Shown: positions 63,825 through 64,000 of the stretch, one piece after another
How the letters are laid out: each line of letters begins with the position of its first letter
Position numbering within the stretch: position 1 is the stretch's first letter
From: Gammaproteobacteria bacterium
Lineage (GTDB): Bacteria > Pseudomonadota > Gammaproteobacteria > Pseudomonadales > Halieaceae
Direction of reading: 5' to 3'
Length of the DNA stretch: 64,000 nucleotides
Assembly: GCA_024644535.1 (NCBI GenBank)
Contig: JAHEKX010000005.1
Span: 1 to 64,000 of the forward strand
The notes under the pieces: generated by a model
Told to the model about the DNA's origin: nothing
Seen by the model: the letters and a program-made list of their open reading frames with translations, nothing else
Database searches by the model: none
Position numbers and translations under genes: made by a program

Positions 63825-64000
63825 CTATTCTGATGAGCTATTAGTATTTGCTTCCATGTCAGCCGCGTCTTCCTGCCACTCGTCCTCGAGTACGATATTA
63901 AATTCTCGACTGAAAATTTCCCAAAACGTGATGAACAAAACAGCGATTAGAGGTCCGAGTACGAAGCCCGTCATGCCAAACATTGTAAATCCGCCCAATG
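63825..64000 (-). CDS. AI-2E family transporter, C-terminal part (cut by window end)
   Basis: The visible 57 or so C-terminal residues include LGGFTMFGMTGFVLGPLIAV and FITFWEIFSREFN, the last membrane helices of the PerM/YhhT (AI-2E exporter) family. An acidic, Ser-rich cytoplasmic tail follows. The gene enters from beyond base 64000 and converges with tex. AI-2 export is known for only some members; many move other solutes or ions. Confidence 0.75.
   Translation of the reverse strand, partial: LGGFTMFGMTGFVLGPLIAVLFITFWEIFSREFNIVLEDEWQEDAADMEANTNSSSE

Overview
The window is a dense bacterial chromosome segment of roughly 50-55% GC with no rRNA operon, prophage, insertion sequence or CRISPR array. 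The rnr-rlmB-rpsF-rpsR-rplI-dnaB backbone, hslO-pckA, radA, oxyR, tex, PHA proteins (PhaD-like regulator, phasin, PHA-granule protein), a BCCT transporter, UrcA and several photolyases suggest an aerobic, probably marine gammaproteobacterium near the Pseudomonadales/Cellvibrionales. That placement is inferred from gene content and order, not from a phylogeny.

Layout. 1-3.6 kb: tRNA-Leu(CAG), then divergent rnr-rlmB. 3.6-10 kb: a four-gene Cu/Ag efflux operon on the minus strand (small Cys/His/Met-rich protein, CusC-like, CusB-CusF fusion, CusA-like). 10-15.5 kb: an MFS transporter, then rpsF-rpsR-membrane protein-rplI and dnaB. 15.6-22.3 kb: a lipoprotein PQQ quinohemoprotein dehydrogenase, SDR, MBL hydrolase, TSUP exporter, a probably frameshifted small gene and a tandem DsbA-fold protein. 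22.4-24.2 kb: a lambda-P-like helicase-loader candidate and a protein with three DnaT-like domains, divergent from radA. 25.6-31.4 kb: PhaD-like regulator, domain-swapped phasin and an RND efflux pair. 31.5-34.5 kb: pckA and hslO, separated by about 0.6 kb holding a tetranucleotide repeat, competing hairpins and a repeat element that recurs at 61.2 kb. 34.6-39.5 kb: EamA transporter, PHA protein, patatin, ZIP transporter, hemH and urcA.

39.7-46 kb: three acyl-CoA dehydrogenases followed by two tandem UbiB-family kinases, apparently one operon. 46-57.6 kb: three different photolyase/cryptochrome genes (Fe-S type, DASH type, class I CPD type) interspersed with a MarR/BCCT osmoprotection pair, galE, an M3 peptidase lipoprotein, an Old Yellow Enzyme and a 54-residue DUF2256 zinc-ribbon protein. 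57.7-61.2 kb: an oxidative-stress module of rubrerythrin, Fe-S oxidoreductase and DUF3501, divergent from oxyR. 61.4-64 kb: tex and the 3' end of an AI-2E-family transporter gene.

The main themes are stress survival (copper, light/DNA damage, peroxide, osmotic), carbon storage and oxidation, and replication/RNA housekeeping. The candidates most worth follow-up are the intergenic repeat that sits about 40 bp after two gene ends in the same orientation, the chromosomal lambda-P/triple-DnaT pair, and the OxyR-rubrerythrin-DUF3501 module with two strong palindromes.
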